A DNA stretch of 64,000 bases from Kudoa neothunni (Eukaryota > Cnidaria). The notes under the pieces were generated by a model. That model had not been told where the DNA came from, made no database searches, and saw nothing but the letters and a program-made list of their open reading frames with translations. The stretch spans positions 11,036,001 to 11,100,000 of the forward strand of contig OZ199838.1 of NCBI GenBank assembly GCA_964304625.1, read 5' to 3'. Positions 10,963 to 26,740 of the stretch are shown piece by piece. Position 1 is the stretch's first letter. Each line of letters starts with the position of its first letter. Position numbers and translations under genes: made by a program.

Positions 10963-13900
10963 TAAGCTATAAACCATTCTCCCAACGACAATATTTTTGT
11001 AGAATAATGCTATGTTTATTTGGGGTTTTGTTGTCTCCTTTTTTTCAAAAAAAATTATATTTGAAATTTTCGCTTGGGTGAAATTGTGATATTGGATTAA
11101 TATTAACTCTTAATGTTAAATACAGAGATATTCCAGTCCACAGACTTTCTTGTAATAACTGTCTACTAAGTCAAGTTGTAAACTTTCTGAATATACTAAT
11201 ATGCAGTGTATTATTAATTAATTAATTAATTAGGTGTCGTGTAATTTTTGCATATGCCTAGTTCAGCGCTGAAAATAATGCAAAAGAGAGAAATTATTTT
11301 TTAAATTCCTCCTAAAATAAATCAATGATTTGTTTTATTTAGAGCGACTATTATGAAATATTAGTTATGTACAATTGAAAGACATTTATATTTAAAATAA
11401 ACATTAAATTACATATTTTAATTCAGAAAATATTCCCTTAGCCTACAGAGAATAAAGCAGAATATGCTGGCATGATAAACTTTAATCCTAAACGGCCTGT
11501 TCGTTTTCAAAGATAGGGAATTATTATTCCCACCGACTCTTATTTAGAAGCTGTGTACAGGTTTAATTTTGTAGAATCTGCTGTATTTAATTACCGCAAC
11601 AATAACCACATCCCATTAAGAATTTACAGTCAATTATAACATACCACTTTTTGTATTTTTATTTAACACTATCGAAAATTGTTCAGCTTTCGATAGCAGT
11701 GGGTGAAGGGAGTTTTAAATTGATAATTGTTTTTATAAATGAGTAAACATTAAACTAAAGTATATATAGGCAATGAGATGAAAACCTCAACGTTTTATCT
11801 CCAAATTTTTATTTATGCATTTTGAAGATGAGTTTTGTTTTAATCACGTAACAGTGTATTATAATGGCGAAGAAAGTTTAATTAAATAACTACTCCTACG
11901 AAATAACAAATGTAGCAATCTATTTGACTTTCGAATGTTTACCGTAAAAAATCAACAAATTCTAAACGAATATGAGACTTGAATATATTTTGTAAGTGAT
12001 ATCGTAATTTTTAAACAATTCACCAGCATTTCAAACACCTGCAAAGATCAGCATATACAAGAAAATATATTGTCGCACATGCGTACTCCGGTGACATAGG
12101 AAAATACAAACGATTTTACATATATAGAAAACAAATCCAATTATCACATGTGTTTTAATTACGTTTTGTAACTATTGAAAATAATTTATTTTGGTGAATA
12201 TATAATTTTTAATATAAATAATCTCTGCTGAAGATGTTTATAAAAACGAAAAATGCGGGTTTTGAATAAATTATGTAATATATTTTTAATTAAACTAATA
12301 AATCTGCTGGGGAAAATATAAACTAAATATAGAAATAATCATCCCAAAATTAAAATCTTATTATCACATAAAATCAATCACGAGATAAATTTGATATATT
12401 AAAAACATAAAACACGATCGGACGGTTGCATGATAATTTGCGCAATAAGGACAACGGAAACAAAAATTAGTGGTTGTTATTTAAATACGTAATAAATGTA
12501 TATTTCTCCAATAAAATTCAAAACAATAATTTCGAAAAATTAGTTATTCCCATGCGCCATAAAATCGCATATTCCTTCTACTAATTTTCTTATTTATTGT
12601 ACAACAATTATATGATTCTTTAATAAAATACCTCACAAATGTATTTATTGGACAAATAGTCACTTTAAATAGTGGTTTTAAGTAATATAAGGATTCTCAC
12701 ATCATGGCGTTTAGCGATGTTATTCTTCGTTGATTCAGCTTACAATTGACCCGATCAAAAATATCTCTGAACTGAAATCTAACCATCTTCTTAGGTAACA
12801 TATATTATTTTAAATATGAATGATAAATAATAATCCAATTCTAGTTATTAAGTTTTAAGGATGATAGATTTAACAGAATTTTCATATCCACCCTAAATTG
12901 TGGAGCTTATCCCTCATCCCACATGAAGGAAGAGTCCGACCGTATAATTAACTTTTCTATTATTTCAAATTATATTAATATAGGAATAATAAACATTTTC
13001 AGTACCTATCAATACTCGTGTGCAATAGCGGCATTTTTATCCATAAATGCTAGCTCTGAACTCTGAATAAATTTCTTCCAATTTTAAAAATATAATTTAA
13101 TAAAAAAAGTATGTATAGATAAATTTCTACATAAATTACAATTTTTAAAGTCGTATAATTCATTAATTTCGGCCCCATCACTTCAATACAATGAAACAAC
13201 AAAATTATAATTTTTTTATATGAAATATTACATTGTATTTTAAATAATAAAAAGGACAACGTTAAATGTACAAATATCCTTCCACTCTTAACTAATTGTC
13301 TCATTGAATTCCCATAAAAATATTACCTTTATAGTTAAGCCAAAATATTTTGTTAGTTGTCAAAATTTAGTTGAAATTTTGAGGAAGGAATACAAATTTA
13401 TGAATTCATATCCTAAACGATATAACTAGTCTACGTAAGTGGAAATATTTATTTTATATGCGCGAAAAACAATTTTTATTAAAATGCTAATACTAACCAG
13501 AGAAAAGAAATATACAAAAATATAATAAGGATAAATATTAATAAAAAACTAAATAAAATAAAGGTTGATTGATGTTAATTCAAAATTACAAGATTTCTAA
13601 ACAGCTAGACTACTAAAGCATATTTTTATTTGAAGTGAAATAAAGCGTTTATTTCTTAATCTTCTTATCTACCTTTGACTACATGATCGTTGTTATAAAG
13701 CCATTAGAACACAATTAGTAGATTTTTAGCAAAACATCAAAATCTCGGTTGTTGTTTTATATGCGGTAGGTAAACTCAAAAATTACCAAATTCCATTTTA
13801 TTACATCAATGATAATTCGTATATACAATGACCGATAGCAAGAAAGTTGTATTCTATCGGATAATCGGAAAATATGGCTGCAACAAAATTAGTAGGCAGG

Positions 13901-14287
13901 TGGTAGGTACAAATAAAGCGAAATCAGGCCTCGGGAAGGTTCGCAGGAATCAAAACTTACAATAAATGGTCTTAAAACTGATCAGACTTGTGTGAGGTTG
14001 CGCTATCAGCTTAGGTTATTAGTAAACTCGGTGAATATTCCATCTGATTTTGTAGTTGCGTAAAATACGCAATCGTAAGCTCTTCAGTAGGTCTCAACAC
14101 ATCGTAAAACATTGTGGTTAAGACGTAATTTGTCGTGAATCAAATTCTAGTTCTGTTACCCTGGTAGTTGATTTTAAAGACATTTTTTCAAAATAGTCTG
14201 TTGGATAATCGTTACAATTTAAAAACCCCACCTGACTGATATTTATTTTTGGTGGTGAATGTTGTTGTCATCAACCCATCATATAAA
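10963..14287. other. Long A/T-rich intergenic stretch
   Basis: About 3.3 kb with no supported gene. It contains repeat copy B (11446-11620) and a short ATTA tandem run near 11213-11232. An ORF at 13050-13304 (-) is Ile/Leu/Tyr/Lys-rich as expected by chance in such DNA. The last 400 bp are the 5' flank of the DENND4 gene and are slightly richer in G+C. Confidence 0.5.
11446..11620 (-). repeat. Dispersed repeat, copy B
   Basis: Read on the minus strand this matches copy A at 7226-7395 over most of its length, including GCCGTTTAGGATTA and AGCAGATTCTA blocks. The family is unknown and has no coding content. The two copies face each other about 4 kb apart with the SUDS3-like gene between. Confidence 0.45.
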
Positions 14288-17200
14288 ATGGATATTCTTG
14301 CATCTGATAACAATTTACAACAGCCCAAAATGTATTTAGACGAAGATGGCAACGCGAATATTCTTTCTAACACAGTAGCTGATTCGATGGCAGATTCGCT
14401 GTTGTTATTAGGCTTGGATATGGATACAATTGGGTTGAAGTCGTCACTTGATGTTGATGATCAACTGGCATCACCACAACCACATCATCGAGAGGAATTT
14501 GACTAGTTTGAAACCGCTTGTCGATATAAAAGTTATAAAAACAAATGAGCAGCCTCCTCAAGGAGGATACCAAATGTTATCGAGATCGTATATGGGTTCC
14601 GACATATTTGGCAAATCTATATTTTTTCGTAAAGCAATAAATTCGGTTGTTTGTTTTCGTACGGGGGTAGATCAACTACCGATAACTGATATCAAGTGAG
14701 TGTAGAGATTTATAATTGAGTTTAGTTTTCGTTGTAGACTTGTGAGTTACAACGAATCTGCACCGCCCGGTTATACGGTGATTGTTCAGACCGACAGTGG
14801 AAGCGATGCTTGTTAAATCATGGTCATATCGGCGAAGGTTCTCTGTATTTTGGCGTATAAACGTGCGGCATATGCGCCCAAATTTGCTATTGTTGATTTG
14901 TGTATTGTGAGAGTGGACAATCGAGAATCGTTTCCGCATACTTATTTCAAAGTCGAACCAAAAATATCAGCCGGTCTTGCGGTAATTATGAATCTATATT
15001 TGTACTCATTGTAACTTTTTGAATAGTTGTTGTCTCCCTCATTTCAATTTCTTTTCAAACGAACTCGTATTCATTCTCCATACTATCTTATAGAGCAGGT
15101 AGGTTTGATATTTATTTTGGCGCAACAGATAACTTACCTTCTCAACAATAAATTAACAAAGATTATAATTTTTACTAATTTTTAATACAAATAAGTTAGT
15201 ATAATTGTAACTACATTTAAATATGTGTTTAGAGGTGCTTAGCTATTACCCCCACACCGTACATGTCCAAGAACCTTCCTGATATTAGTACACTGTCTAA
15301 ATTTTGTTTGCCTGATGGCATTATTTTCGACGTGGCAACGATGGGTTCAGTTCCAACTGTGGAGCTGTTTACAACCTCATTAACAGATCCTATCGGCAAT
15401 AAAGTATCATATTATTTGTCTTAAAATTGAATGTTACGATAAATTTATAAGGTTTACGCCACTTGCTATATTTTTTACGAGATTTTGGAAGAAGGCGATA
15501 TACCTGAAGTACTGAAGACCGTGTTTGATAAGGCTCGAGAAACCCAAGCTAGTAAACATACTTGATATTGATTTTAATTTAATTTTTTCTTGCAGATAAT
15601 ACGTCCACAGTAGTGTACACTACTAAATGTTGTGTTTGTTGTCGAAAGAACCTAATTTCAAGTTGAACCACCCACTTTTTGTCCACTCTTCATCGATTCA
15701 CTTTGTCATCTTCGCAACAAATACCTATTGAGAGGTTTTTATATGAGTGTGAGATGAATATTAACCTACTTATCTTCACCAATAGGTTTAATTGTGTATT
15801 TTATGAAGTTCATCAAAAAACCCCACAATATCGCGCCCTCGAGTGATCTGCAACGTAGGCTACTACACAAATAATAATTTAAATTTTTCAAAAATTAGTT
15901 CGGATTTATAAACTGTAATACAATAAATAATTGTTTTAGTTTGCATTGACTCCGTGTGAAGTATTGCACAATCCTTTCGATGGATTAATACCTAAAAAGT
16001 GATTCTACCTAAATTTTCTATAGTTCAACGAGAAAACATATTAAATTTGAATTTTTTCTTTAGTGGAGCTTCTTTCCTGCTTATGCTGTCGTTATTTGAA
16101 GTTGAAGAGTTGATTGATTTAATGGTGTGTGTGTTGTTGGAAAGAAAAAGTGTTGGTTCACTGTCACAAAGTTAATAGAATAATGCCCATTGTTGAATGT
16201 CTGTCCATGGTTGATTGATTGAGTTGATTAATGGCATCGATTAATAGCGCTATTTTTAGATTATCTATCCATTCGAATGGCAATGCCCTTACGTGCCATT
16301 TTGTCCGTTGGATTTGGCAGATGTTATCTCGGCACCTATGCCATTTATCGCGGGGATATCTACTGAATACTTTGATCATAATATCCCCGGGGATGACATT
16401 ACTTGTATTGATCTATCTAACGACCACATCAGATTGTAATATATTTAATAGCTCATGACATATTTCATACGTTTGTTTTAGTGGAAATGAAAATGGTCAT
16501 ACAAATACCTGGTGTAAGAATTGCCTTTAATTAATAGTTATTAGCTTTTTTTATTGGTGTAACTTAGGTTTTCGAAGTTCTTCGAGAAAACCTTTATTTT
16601 CTTAAACAACTAATTACTGCAGGTATTATTCTCATTTTTAAAGCAATATTATATATGTAAATTCTGTAACAGAATATGAGAAAAATGAAAACTTTATTGA
16701 AACGATGGATATTAAAACTAAAGTTAATTTTCTATAGATTTTTTCATACAAAGCTATTTGCTTATTGTTTTTTAATTATTAGATGGTATGGGAATTGAAT
16801 ATTCAATATGAATTTATCAAATTTATTTGTACTGTTATGTCAAATTATCGGTGATATTTTTCAGAAATTGAATCGGCTTGAATTTTCTGTAGAAAATATT
16901 TAAGAGTTAGCACTATGAGCGGCAAATCGCCGGAATGGTGTCAACAATATCTTTGATGTGAAAGGTGTTTTTTCGTGTTGTCTATGCCCCGTTTTTTAAT
17001 ATTCGCTAAAATGTTTAGGGTTCATCCACTCAAAAAATATAGGCGATCGTCATTTCTTCCAACAGATCAACAAAAACTCAAGTAATGTTTTTTAATCAAT
17101 TCAATCTAACAAAGTTTTGTTTAGTATTTTAGCCATTTTATTACTCAATGCTACAAACATTACAAATGCGAACTAGGAATGACTTCCATTGATAGCATTG

Positions 17201-20200
17201 TGTTCTTGAACGATTTTATCGATAATGTGAGTGTTTGGTTATTGAAACATTATTTAATTGTCTTTTTTGTATGTTATATTTATATTATATAGATGCATAA
17301 ATCCCACATTGAACAAACGATGGTTGCACAGCAAAATAAATCTGTTGTAATTACTCTTGTTTTGAGGTTACCGGTTATTGTGACCCATGGAGTTTAATTT
17401 TATTCTAGCAAAATGAGTGTGCGTCACACTAATATTTTTCACAATATTAATATTTGGACGTATAAACTTATTTTTTTAAATATATTAAATCTAATTATTT
17501 TTACGTAAGCGAAATAATGTTGACACGATAATAATATATTCATAGGGTGGCAGTAGTGCGGAAGCATGTTAATCTTTGTATATACAACAGTAATAAGTTG
17601 AGTGATGATTTCGCGTGAATTATCGGGAATGACAGAGTCTGTATACGTAAGCTCGCATGTCTATATATATTGGCACATGTGCGAAAAATTAATAAGTATT
17701 AAAATTAACTTGTTTACATATAGAAATATTATACAGTTCCACAAATAGTGCTACGACTTTCGATAATTAATTGCTTATATTTTTGTTGGTTGATAGATGC
17801 TTCTTTAAGTTAAATTACATTATATATTCGAGTTTATTTCCACGCGTGTGATTCAAGGGATTAAAAATCTGTAAAAATCGTAGTAAATTTGTATTTTCTT
17901 AAATTTTAGATAATTAAAATGATAGATTTAGTGTTACATTTTTCTTCCTATTTTAGTATTGATGAAATTTTGTTAATATTATTTCCTGCCAAGTCATAAA
18001 AATTATTGCATTAATTGATTCTTAAATGAGAGAATAACAATATTTTAATCCTATAAAGTCATAAATAATATTCATTAACTACTTTTAATTTATGTTTTCC
18101 CTAACTATTATTTTCATGTGATGAATGAATATTATTCAATAATTATTTCGAAATTATATAATGAATATTAAGCTTATTTTATAGCTTTTTAAATTTTTTG
18201 ATTAATGTGAGACATTTCATTTAATTGGAGAACATATCTACTTCGCATGGTTTCAAGTTTTAATAATTTAATCAGTTTTTATATTTTCCATATTCTTAGA
18301 GGAAATTTTAAGGTAATAAAAATAGTTAACCTTTCATTGTGTTTTTAATACGAGAAAATTAATATTTATTTTTCATAATTTAAAATAGATTGATCTATTT
18401 GTTTAAATATGAATGAATTCGATTGATGCAAAATATATTCTGCAATTATCCATGCCAAGTTAATGGACATAATCGGATAACTTCAAATTTTTTTTGATCT
18501 AACATCTGCTTGATTTTAATTAAAATTTTAGAGACGAACAGTCTGTCGTATTGTACCCAGAGATTTCTTTTTTTAAATATGATTATGGCTATTCATTTAC
18601 GTATGCCAACCTATTTATATTGTCTTCATCTTGTTATCTATTTTTAACATAGGTATGGTTCCTATTTTCCAAAATTAGTGAAAAATATTTAAAAATGGAG
18701 GAGAACATTCTGCTAGAATTAAACCCTTCTGAATTCAGATCAAATAACAACGCCATGCACCATAAAAGTGGAGAGTCTAAAATCAACTATTTCAAATATG
18801 AACCTGAAAACACATTTCTACAGCTACCGTTAAAGACGCAATACTTGCAGTTGGTTGTCAGAAACGGTATGGAAAGAGAAAAAAGTTATCAAGTAAGAGT
18901 CTGTTTATTTATTCAATGAAACTTTTCGTTCCTAATTTTGATTTGATTTGATTTTAATTTTAAATTAAATTATTTTTTTAATTCATGAATATTTTTATAA
19001 CATTATTCAGAGGTATTCATTTTAATAGAGGAAACTTTAAAAAAACTTCACAAATTGTTCTTAAGATTGATAAATAAAGTGTTTTAAACGTGATGTGTCG
19101 TATTATTAAATGTTTGTCTTCAATTTCCATTTGAGGGAGGGTGTGTTTTTGATGTTAACATTAGAAGTATAAAAGGACCCTCACTTTAAAATATTAATTA
19201 GGTTAACTAATTTGTAACTGGTTTTCAGTCATAATTTATAGTTGTGACATAATTTTCTGATTCCAACTTTCTTATTTATTTACACTCATTATGTTACTAT
19301 TGGACCTTTTATTTAAAATTACAACAATTAATCCCATTTGGTTTTAAATTTTAACTGAACTAGCTGATTATTGTAATTGTAAGTATATTTAATAAAATTA
19401 TTACAAAGATTACGTTATAATAATTTAATTCAATTATTTATCTTAAGACGTATTTTTGACACAGATTCAGATGTTTGATACTTTTTTTGAGTGGAAAGAT
19501 TGTTTATGCCTAAAACTTTTATATTATGGAAATTATATTTTGGTATTTGAAACATACAGGCCATTTCTTATCATCAATCTTATGATAATTTTTTTGCGTT
19601 GTGTATGAATATTAAGTCAACTGAAATTCCAATATTAATAAAATTACCAATATTAATTCTTCAGTTAAGTGTTTTTTGATTATTTTTCGTATACTCTATT
19701 TATAATATTACTGGGAAATGAATTCTAGATAAAAGTTTATCAAAAAATCATGTACATCTAATAAAAGACATCATTCGTTATTGTAATCATCTTTTTTTCT
19801 CTCATTGAAAACTACATTAATAAGATATGGTTAATCTATTGCGTGGGTGCTTGAAATTACCTGTGATAGTTAATTTTTCATTAAAATTTTGTCTCTAAAT
19901 AATTTATTTGTGTGAAAATATACTGATATTAATATTGTCAGGGAATCCCTGTAATTTACTGAAAATCACAATTCAGAGCATTTGTATTGTTTCTTTCTGT
20001 ATAAAATTATAAACAGGTTCAAAGAATTCATGTTTAGTTTATTCATGTTTTTTATCTTGGGCTGATTAACGTTATATAATTAGTTTACGACTGAGAATGA
20101 TAACTATATTGTGATAATATGAATATTATATTTTTAAACAATTTGTTCCTGTTATTTATTTCATTGCTGATAGAAGTAAAAAATAGATAATAATTTAATG

Positions 20201-23200
20201 TAGATGCTGCGATTTATTCGTTAGGCATTTTATACAGATATAATATATCCTAATAGTTTCTATACTATTTTGTTTGAATTCAATCAAGTTACCGCACTAC
20301 TATGTCACTTGAGAATATAGAATTTGTTGTTTGCAAATTATTTTTTGGTTTAAATAAATTGTTAGTAAAAATGAGCTTAAGAATTACGATATATCTATTT
20401 AAAGTCATTCATTTCTATTATTGAATAAAAAATCGCTTTGACCTTATCCTAAAAGCAAAGTCCACAATACAGGCTTAATTAAAGTTTATAGTAATAATTT
20501 CATGATTTTGTAATTAAATTATTAATTAATGATACGTTTCCTGATATATTATGTTTTATTGGTACATAAATAAATGAATCATATTTTTTTCTTATTTATT
20601 TGGTTTTTACTAAAAATTTGATATAGTCTATAATGAGAAAATTTTTTTAAAAATGTTAAAATGTGTTTAGTCTACCATACATAAAATATTGTTGTGAGGA
20701 AAAATAACACCTTGTTTCATACATCTTGTGTTATATTGGAATATAAATGATTAGTATTATAAAAATATATCCCGTTAAAATATTTTGTTTCTCAGTATAA
20801 CTAAACGTTATACTATTGGAGATTGCATGGCAATTACTAATTCTTGTTATCTCTAGAAAGCATTAAATGCATTCAACGATTGTACTAAATTACACTGGCC
20901 AAAGTAATCCCTTTAACATGCAAGTTTGGTTGATGTTATTTTAGCGTTGTTTTGAATCATGTCTATTGTTGTTGGTTTATTTGTCTTATACCAATGTACC
21001 ATTACTGTACTGTTGCAGTCAACGATAAAGTTGACATATTTGGGAATGAAATTCTAATCTCAGTTGTCCAATGAACTTACCAAATATTCGTTATATGTAT
21101 TGATTTTGACTATTGAACTTATTTCGCCTTGCAATATTACAATGAGTTTATGTCTAGAACTTAAGGAAAATGAGTAAATTGGGATGTATAACGTCCAATG
21201 AAGTAGAAAACAACTGATCTATTTTAAATAATTGAGAAAATGTTTTTATTAGATTTATCCAAGAATTATTGCCAAATTATGCTCTTTTTCTACTACACAC
21301 GATCTCTGTAAAAAGGTAATTCGTCTGTTAGTTAATCTTTACTAAAAATGATTATAATTAACTCGTATTATATGAATATGTTCAGATGCGAACCCAATTT
21401 ATGTTTTTTAGACTTGGAGTTATATGAATGATCATGGTATACCAATGGACACAATCACCTCAACTATCTTTGAATACTCAGTAAGCACAATGCTCATTTA
21501 ATCATTAAAAGAATGTTCTATAATTAGAATGCTATGAATTGAGTAAAAATTAATACGGATTTAGATGAAACAAAGTTCAGAAAATCGTAAAAACATGAAA
21601 TTCCTCCATTTATTGAAAAACGCCCAAAGCGTTAGTGTAAACAAATTGGACAATTCTAAATCTACGAACGAATTTTCAAATCATATTGTGCATAAAAGTC
21701 TTGTTCTGCTTCCCCTGGTGATTTTGTCCGTCTGTCAAACGATTATAGTAAGAAACCAACCTACTCTCAGCAGCACGAAATCATCACCCAACAGGATCTG
21801 ATCTAGAGTCAACATTAGAAGGTAGTTTGTATTTTGTCTAGTGTAAAATTTTTGTCTATGTGAACTTTGTAGAATCTACTACCTCAGAAGGTTTCCATAA
21901 AATATTCCATTCAATCACGGTTAAAACGATTTTTCCTCAATTGATATTCATCATGATAACACCGCTTCAAAAACTCCACCCCAACTCTTTAGATTCTATC
22001 AACCAATATGCTGATCCACAGAAATGGTTCATGTCGCTTAGTGGGGTGAGCAAATTTATTGATTTGGACGTGGTTGATAGCGGAAATAATGCATACAAAT
22101 TTTTCAATGATAACAACGACTTTGATATCGATGACATTGTCAATGGTAGTAATATCCATACTCTAAAAACGAACGGAACCACAACCGAATCTGATCCTGT
22201 TTTCGATAACAATGTCTATGTTCATATGAGTTGTTGTATGGAATGCCAGTTTTGTGGGCATTTTCTCTTCGATGAAGATATTATGTCTGGATGGAGCTTC
22301 AATGATTCGAATTTTAATTTTATTTGTCCATTCTGCCCTGATAAAAAACCTATCAAACTGCGAATATTCAATATTCGAATAGATGAGTTGGTCGATGTTT
22401 CGAACATCAGTGCAAAATCTAATCACATTATTGACCTCAAGAGTAACGAGGTCATTGATTCTAGTGATGAGGGTATAAATCATTGCTGAAGGGATATGAT
22501 TCGGTTACTTTAAATATTCTTATCCAAATAGATTCAGCCTTCAAAACAATTGTTGTGAAGAGTGTTGTGTATGTATCACCGATGACTTTGCGTAAGGAAC
22601 TCGAATGTACAATCGAGCAGAACGGCGTCAATTTTTTAATGTCTCCAACTTTTCCAGAGAAATATCCTTTGATTTTTTGGAATCTGGTATCGAGTTATTT
22701 GTAATATCGATTAATGTCAAAATTTGAATTTGTTAGTTATGGTTTTTCAAAAGAAAATCCCTTAAGACGCATTTAACATTACTATTGACCAGTCATCTAA
22801 AGCGCTCGCACAAAGCAAAAGTAATTCAACGTTCTAGATTAAATATAAAGATTGCTTTTTCAGATTACAATATTCACTTCATGGGAAAATCCTTTCGATG
22901 AAATGAGCAATAATCGACCCATTAAGTTATTCTTGTCTTCCAAACGATCACTATCACCTATATGTAATTATTTTGATGTACAATCAACCAATTATTTTAT
23001 TGTGGATGTTTGTAGGTAATGAGAACCCCATTGATTTTATAGAAAAGTAATGAATTTAATTGCGCATTTTAAGTGTTAGTTTTGTTGACGTTTGCTTTCG
23101 AACCGTCGTAGAACACTCCATTGTATTGCCCAACTAAACGGAGAAGATTCAATCAGGAAAACACTCAAGTCTATGTACCACATCATGCAATATCAGTCGC

Positions 23201-23539
23201 GTCATGATATTCCTATTTTATGGTAGTGTAATGACGCAATTCATAGACATAATTTTCTGCATTTAGGAACCTGTACAGCGAAACGTTACATATTCTAGAT
23301 CTGATTAAGAGTGAATCGTTAGAGAATCTTGATTTAAGTAACTTAATATCGCTTTTTTAATTTCACACAAACCTTCATTAGATCAATATGAACAAGTGTA
23401 TTCCACATTCTACGAAAAATATTCCACCAAAGACATCTCCCTCAAAAAGTATATGGAACCGTCTTGTTTTTGCGCCGTCAAATTTCGCAAATTGTTGGGC
23501 TCTCTTCATGTTAGAAATAAGCCTGGCGATACGACCTAG
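14288..23539 (+). CDS. DENND4: DENND4 (Crag-like) Rab guanine-nucleotide exchange factor
   Basis: A Rab10/Rab11-type GEF acting on trafficking membranes. Domains in order: MABP repeats at 14530-15000 (PITDI, APPGY, LAYKRA, VDLCIVRV, PHTYFKVE); uDENN near 15250-15560 (SKFCLPDG, VYATCYIFYE); core DENN near 16250-16440 (CPYVPFCPLDLADV, ISAPMPFIAGIS, CIDLSNDHIR); dDENN to about 17395. After two longer introns comes the DENND4-specific C-terminus: two CxxC pairs (CQFCGH, ICPFCPD) with GWSFNDSN, then PLIFWNLVSSYL (to 22701) and a final exon 23382-23539 like the DENND4A end. Intron 18893-21411 is 2.5 kb and phase 0; another gap lies at about 17400-18670; the rest are about 35-60 nt. Near 14810-14850 two compensating single-base frame changes interrupt the second MABP unit. 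They may be sequence errors or an undetected splice. Exact exons in the middle are approximate. Confidence 0.84.
18893..21411 (+). other. Long intron of the DENND4 gene
   Basis: The donor GTAAGAGT at 18893 follows a Gln codon, and the acceptor TTTTTTAG ends at 21411 before ThrTrpSerTyr. The phase (0) is the same on both sides. It is 2519 nt, against about 35-60 nt for most introns here. It contains A/T-rich filler only. I see no nested gene, transposon ends or hairpins in it. Confidence 0.65.
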
Positions 23540-24329
23540 ATTGTATAAAGAAACTCTCTTTTTATTTTTAGTAACTATAAAATTTGTTTATTTACTTAAA
23601 CTGTTTTTCTCTTTACTAAACTTAAGTCTCCCACCACAAAGCATTCATTTAACATGTCAAATTGTTCTAGTATCGCATGTCGTTCCTAGATACGAATAAT
23701 TTCGCTGGCATTAATATTGAATTTAAAAATTTCTAATTAATTATATTCTTGTTTGATTGATAATTATATTTTACAAATTTAAAGTTTTAATTTCGAAGAA
23801 TCACAATTACTTAAATAAAATTAGTATGAATGGCAAAACTAGGATTTAAAGTTGGTAACTAATAATAAATTCAAATATTTATTGATAGATTTACACATCT
23901 TAAACTTAGTCTAAAAATTAGTTTTCTTGACTATATATCCAAATTGATGAGGTAAACTTTTCAGTATTCGTACCTTGGAATCGTTTACGTTCAATTGTAG
24001 ATTAGTAATTTCGATATTATAATAATGAGGCTTGCGCGTTTTGAACACCAAGAAACATTTTTTAACTGTACTCTGAAGGTTTGTTGCTTAAATTATTGTT
24101 AAGCTTAGCTTATTTTAATTATTACTGTAAATCGTTTTTATACGACAGAGATTCATCTCATATGGGGCTCTCATCTCAAAGGTGGAATTCTAAAAATGTG
24201 ACATTGTTATCCTTTAAAATATAACAAAATATTATACGACGTTAAAATGGCTCTGTAAACAAATAAACCTTTATTACAAATTTCAAAAATATTATGGAAA
24301 TTCTAAGATTTTTTTTAATTACAAGATAA
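23540..24329. other. Intergenic
   Basis: About 800 bp of A/T-rich sequence after the DENND4 stop codon. No coding or RNA signal is seen. Confidence 0.45.
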
Positions 24330-24785
24330 AACCCCTGGTGCAGCTTATTAGGTTGTGGAGTTACGGTAGGTTAGACCATCCCCGTGAACGCTGTAAAAAC
24401 CCCAGGATGAGTAGCATCTGCATCCTCGTCGCTTATCTTTCTGCGGTAGTGTGGAAATTATACCCATTAAACATCCTCGTTTCTAGGGGAACTATCACCT
24501 CAACCCCTATCTATACTATAAAAACTTTTGCTCTGCGGAGATTTCATGCTTTTTAATGCATCCCCGACGATTAGAACGCCTAATTCAACCTTCTCTGCTA
24601 AATCGAACTATAACTGCGGGATGAGATTACATTTGTAGTGCAATCGTACTTTAACAACAGCTCCTATTACGGGATAGAGACATTCGTACGGCAACAATAG
24701 ACTGATCAGTAGCGGGAATCGAACCCAGTACCTCCGGGTAATAAGTCCAATCATCACACAACTGGGCAATTCTGGGCTGTAATTA
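24330..24785 (-). mobile_element. tRNA-derived SINE
   Basis: Read on the minus strand, the element starts near 24785 with an A-box-like TTGCCCAGTTGTG and, about 35 nt on, a near-perfect RNA polymerase III B box (GGTTCGATTCC, in the GAATCGAACCC block at about 24718-24730). About 370 bp of unique body follow, ending in T/A-rich sequence near 24330. The body is visibly richer in G+C than its surroundings. The tRNA-like head lacks a foldable acceptor stem, which separates it from a true tRNA gene. No second copy was found in this window. The left end is approximate. Confidence 0.62.
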
Positions 24786-25154
24786 AGCTTCGAGATTAGA
24801 TAATTATCATTCGAGTAATGACCACTTTAAATTTCAACAATCATTTTTAAACGCCGTCACTTCTCTTGGTATTATTTTCATTTAAAAAAATAATCGTGTA
24901 AAAAGTAAATGAAAATAAAAAAGATGACGATTTAAAAGATCCATTAGCATCGTTATCAAAAGGACATAAATTTCTGTACCACGTGTTAAATAATACTGCA
25001 ATATCTACCGTAAAATTAATTTGTGATTAATTCCACGTCATTCTATCTATAAAATAAAACTTATAGTTTAAAACTGATTGATATTTCTAAGAAAATAAAC
25101 CCTCTTTAAAATAATAAAGTAAGAATGTGGATTAATGAATCTTATGACAAATAT

Positions 25155-26740
<1,586 letters not shown>

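Noticed and set aside
13050-13304. 84-codon ORF on the minus strand
   Set aside because: Composition is Ile/Leu/Tyr/Lys/Asn-dominated as expected from random A/T-rich DNA; no domain and no splice context.
22163-22483. 106-codon ORF on the minus strand
   Set aside because: Antisense shadow of the DENND4 CxxC-containing exon, which has clear family motifs on the plus strand.
24715-24790. tRNA gene (B box GGTTCGATTCC on the minus strand)
   Set aside because: No acceptor or anticodon stem can be paired and the sequence continues into a long non-tRNA body, so a SINE fits better.
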